NCBI RefSeq assembly: GCF_014905175.1
Contig: NC_057792.1
Span: 5,642,001-5,706,000 of the forward strand
DNA: 64,000 nt
Direction: 5' to 3'
Source: Aphidius gifuensis
Lineage: Eukaryota > Arthropoda > Insecta > Hymenoptera > Braconidae
Made by a program: the position numbers and the translations under genes. The notes below the pieces were generated by a model. That model was not told the origin of the DNA and did no database searches. It worked only from the letters and a program-made list of their open reading frames with translations. Numbering within the stretch: position 1 is the first letter of the stretch; every line of letters begins with the position of its first letter. This document shows positions 61,941-64,000 of this stretch, in pieces.

Positions 61941-62814
61941 AGATAAATTTTAAATATTAACTTTTATATATAAATATATTTTTTTTTTCAATTAAATATA
62001 TATTTTACAATAATATCTATAACATAGATTAATTATATTTTTAATTTAATTTGTGAATAGTGTAATTAGAGATTTTTTTTTTTTGTGTTTAACTTTAATT
62101 TATAAAACTATTTTTGAAATAGCAAAATAGAAGAATTGATAAATAGTTGCGCCTGCGCTAAGTTAATATACACATACCTATGTAATTGTTTTAAAAAAAA
62201 AAAAAATAGAAACTGCATCGAGTGTGTGTTGCAGACCGGTGAATGATGACGATAATGAGACGAGCAACAGTACACGGGACTTGGTCAATTTGTTCGTACA
62301 TTAAAAATTATTTAAAAAAATAATTTAAAAAAAAAAAAAAAACTAAATAAATTATGTGACTTTTTGCTTTGTTTTTTTTTTATGAATTTTTTTTTTTTTT
62401 TTTATTTTGTACAGTAAATATTTACATGACAATATTTAAATTAAAAAACAAAAAAATTAAACTAAAATAGATGCGATAATTTAAAAATAAATTATTTTCT
62501 TTGAATTTTCATCAATTTTATTAATTGACAATTATTTTTTTTTTGTATATATCTGTGTGTTAAAGTTGTTTTTCAATGGATTTTGTACTCTTATCATTGA
62601 AAATAATACAAAAATAAAGTTTAATAAAATAAAATAATAAGATTGTTTTGTCACCAGTGTGTGACAAAAGATAAAGTGTATTTTTTAAATAAAAAAAAAA
62701 CAATAATAATAATTGTTTAAATAAACTTGTGAAATATATATATTTTTTTTAAATATTAGATTTTTTTTCAAGTTAAATTAATAAACAATTGTAGTGTGTG
62801 TAAAAAAATTGAAG

Positions 62815-62977
62815 ATGATAAAATTTTTTAAGGAGTTCATCAATATGAATGTTCAGACTGGTGTTATTCTGGTATTTCTACTTGGATTGATGCTTGAGGG
62901 TCCTATTAGTACTGAGGGACGCAAGGCCGCACCACTTCTCGAGGACGACTGGGTTAAAAGACCCAATCGTGATGCCG
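62815..62977 (+). CDS. First coding exon of a secreted protein (continues beyond the window)
   Basis: ATG at 62815, with the nearest in-frame stop upstream (TAG at about 62791), opens a 54-codon exon ending in GATGCCG before the donor GTAAGA at 62978 (phase 1). The protein starts MIKFFKEFINMNVQTG, then a hydrophobic core (VILVFLLGLMLEG) and a small-residue region PISTEG that would suit signal peptidase. After that comes RKAAPLLEDDWVKRPNRDA, with a dibasic KR that could be a prohormone cleavage site. The ATG of MNVQTG at 62845 is an alternative start. No further exon is visible to 64000, so the first intron exceeds 1 kb. Identity unknown; a peptide precursor or other secreted protein is possible. 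Confidence 0.6.
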
Positions 62978-63194
62978 GTAAGACTTGAATTAAATATATA
63001 TTCAACATACCTGTATTACAATTTGTTTACCTACGTCACTCGTATATCGTTAACATGTGTTAAAATAAAGAAAAAAAAAATTACCGATGCAGTGGAAAAG
63101 ATATAAAATAGTATTGCGGTTATTAGTTTATATCGATATATATACATTGAGAAATAAATCATCATTTTTTCATCATCCTGTTCTTGATTATTCA

Positions 63195-63325
63195 TTGATA
63201 AAAAAAAAAATTTATTTCCATCAAAAAAAAATTTATTTTCATCAAAAAAAAATTATTTTTCATCGAAAAAAAAATTTTTTCCATCAAAGAAAAATTATTT
63301 TTCATCAAAAAAAAAATTATTTTAT
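63195..63325. repeat. Minisatellite, about six 21-bp units
   Basis: Units resemble TTTATTTTCATCAAAAAAAAA with small changes (CATCG, CCATCAAAG). It lies inside the first intron of the secreted-protein gene. The ORF that crosses it is an artefact of the repeat. Confidence 0.8.
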
Positions 63326-64000
63326 ATGAAAAAAATTATTTACTGTATTGAAAATTATATTTTCTATATAAAAAAAAATTAAATTTTCATATTGAAAATT
63401 TTTATTTATCATTATATTAAAAAATTTTGTTTTTTTTTTTTGATTTAATAATTATACATTTACTGTTTTTTTATATACAGTATATATTTAATAAAAATAA
63501 AAAAAAAATGATAACTATGGTATATTGAGCTGATCGTTGTTGCATATTTTCCCTCAAGATTGACTTAATTGGCCAAGCTAAAAGTTGAAGCAGAAGCTGA
63601 AAAGAAAACGCCCATGTGCGCGCCTATATAAACGACAATGATTGCTCTGTATTTAAAAAGCCACACACACACATACACATACATAAATATAATTTTTAAT
63701 AGTAAATTTTTATAACATTTATAAATTATTAATACTGTTTATAGAAATGTTATAAATATATATCAATCATCATGTATATTTATAAAAAGAAGAAATATGT
63801 AAAAAAAAAAATACATATTGATATAGTTCATAAAAAATTATTATATATAGTTTAAATTAAGTAGTATGTATGTATATATTGGGATACACGCGTGCACTTT
63901 TAATAGGTATTTTTTTTTTTTTTTTTTTCGGTATGTATGCTGTATGTATATATATTTAGACGAGTACGAGACACAAAACGATTGCCGTCGACGCCGCCTT

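Noticed and set aside
63087..63329. ORF with repeated FHQKK units
   Set aside because: Created by the 21-bp minisatellite inside an intron.

Overview
The window is nuclear DNA from an insect. It is very AT-rich, with small introns, GT-AG splicing and metazoan gene content. An ecdysteroid-type mitochondrial P450, a DBH-like copper monooxygenase and an Arf1 of insect type fit an arthropod. A tandem set of secreted, degenerating M13 (neprilysin-like) peptidases fits a parasitoid wasp, most likely braconid, but the species and even the order are inferred.

Layout. 1-3.5 kb: two tandem copies (the first cut by the window edge) of an unrecognised charged-protein gene built of duplicated phase-2 exons, with a decayed copy of the last Prp8 exon between them. 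3.8-11.6 kb (minus): Prp8, with a candidate C/D snoRNA in its first coding intron. 12.7-13.5 kb (minus): Fis1. 13.9-14.7 kb: a Maf-type nucleotide pyrophosphatase. 15.8-17.3 kb: TMEM120. 18.1-19.9 kb: a mitochondrial P450, probably CYP315A1/shadow. 20.1-22.7 kb (minus): ARMC5-like. 24.4-28.0 kb: BCR/ABR-like RhoGEF-RhoGAP. 29.0-31.5 kb (minus): DBH/MOXD1-like copper monooxygenase. 34.2-36.3 kb: phospholipase B-like (lamina ancestor type). 36.5-38.0 kb (minus): NSUN6.

38.1-53.5 kb is the accessory, fast-changing part. It holds three secreted neprilysin-like genes, the middle one with lost catalytic residues, and a fourth copy reduced to an exon fragment. That fragment sits beside an inverted copy of the last exon of the next gene. 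A 905-bp inverted-repeat element lies between the second and third copies. The next gene encodes an unrecognised 466-residue membrane protein in eight exons; all but its first intron are phase 2 and their 5' ends are nearly identical, so it too grew by exon duplication. Its first intron carries a 588-bp non-autonomous DNA transposon with inverted ends and an 8-bp target duplication, and a perfect 20-bp palindrome lies just upstream.

55.1-55.9 kb: Arf1, followed by about 5 kb of gene-poor DNA with a six-copy, 123-bp tandem repeat. Near the right end there is a GC-richer, probably bidirectional promoter at 61.7-61.9 kb, a possible small minus-strand spliced transcript, and the first coding exon of a secreted protein that continues past the window.

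Most genes are housekeeping and independently transcribed; no operon-like organisation is seen. Splice sites were placed by hand from consensus and reading-frame continuity. Coding lengths were checked modulo three and close in frame for every gene model except ARMC5 and the minus-strand candidate at 61 kb.
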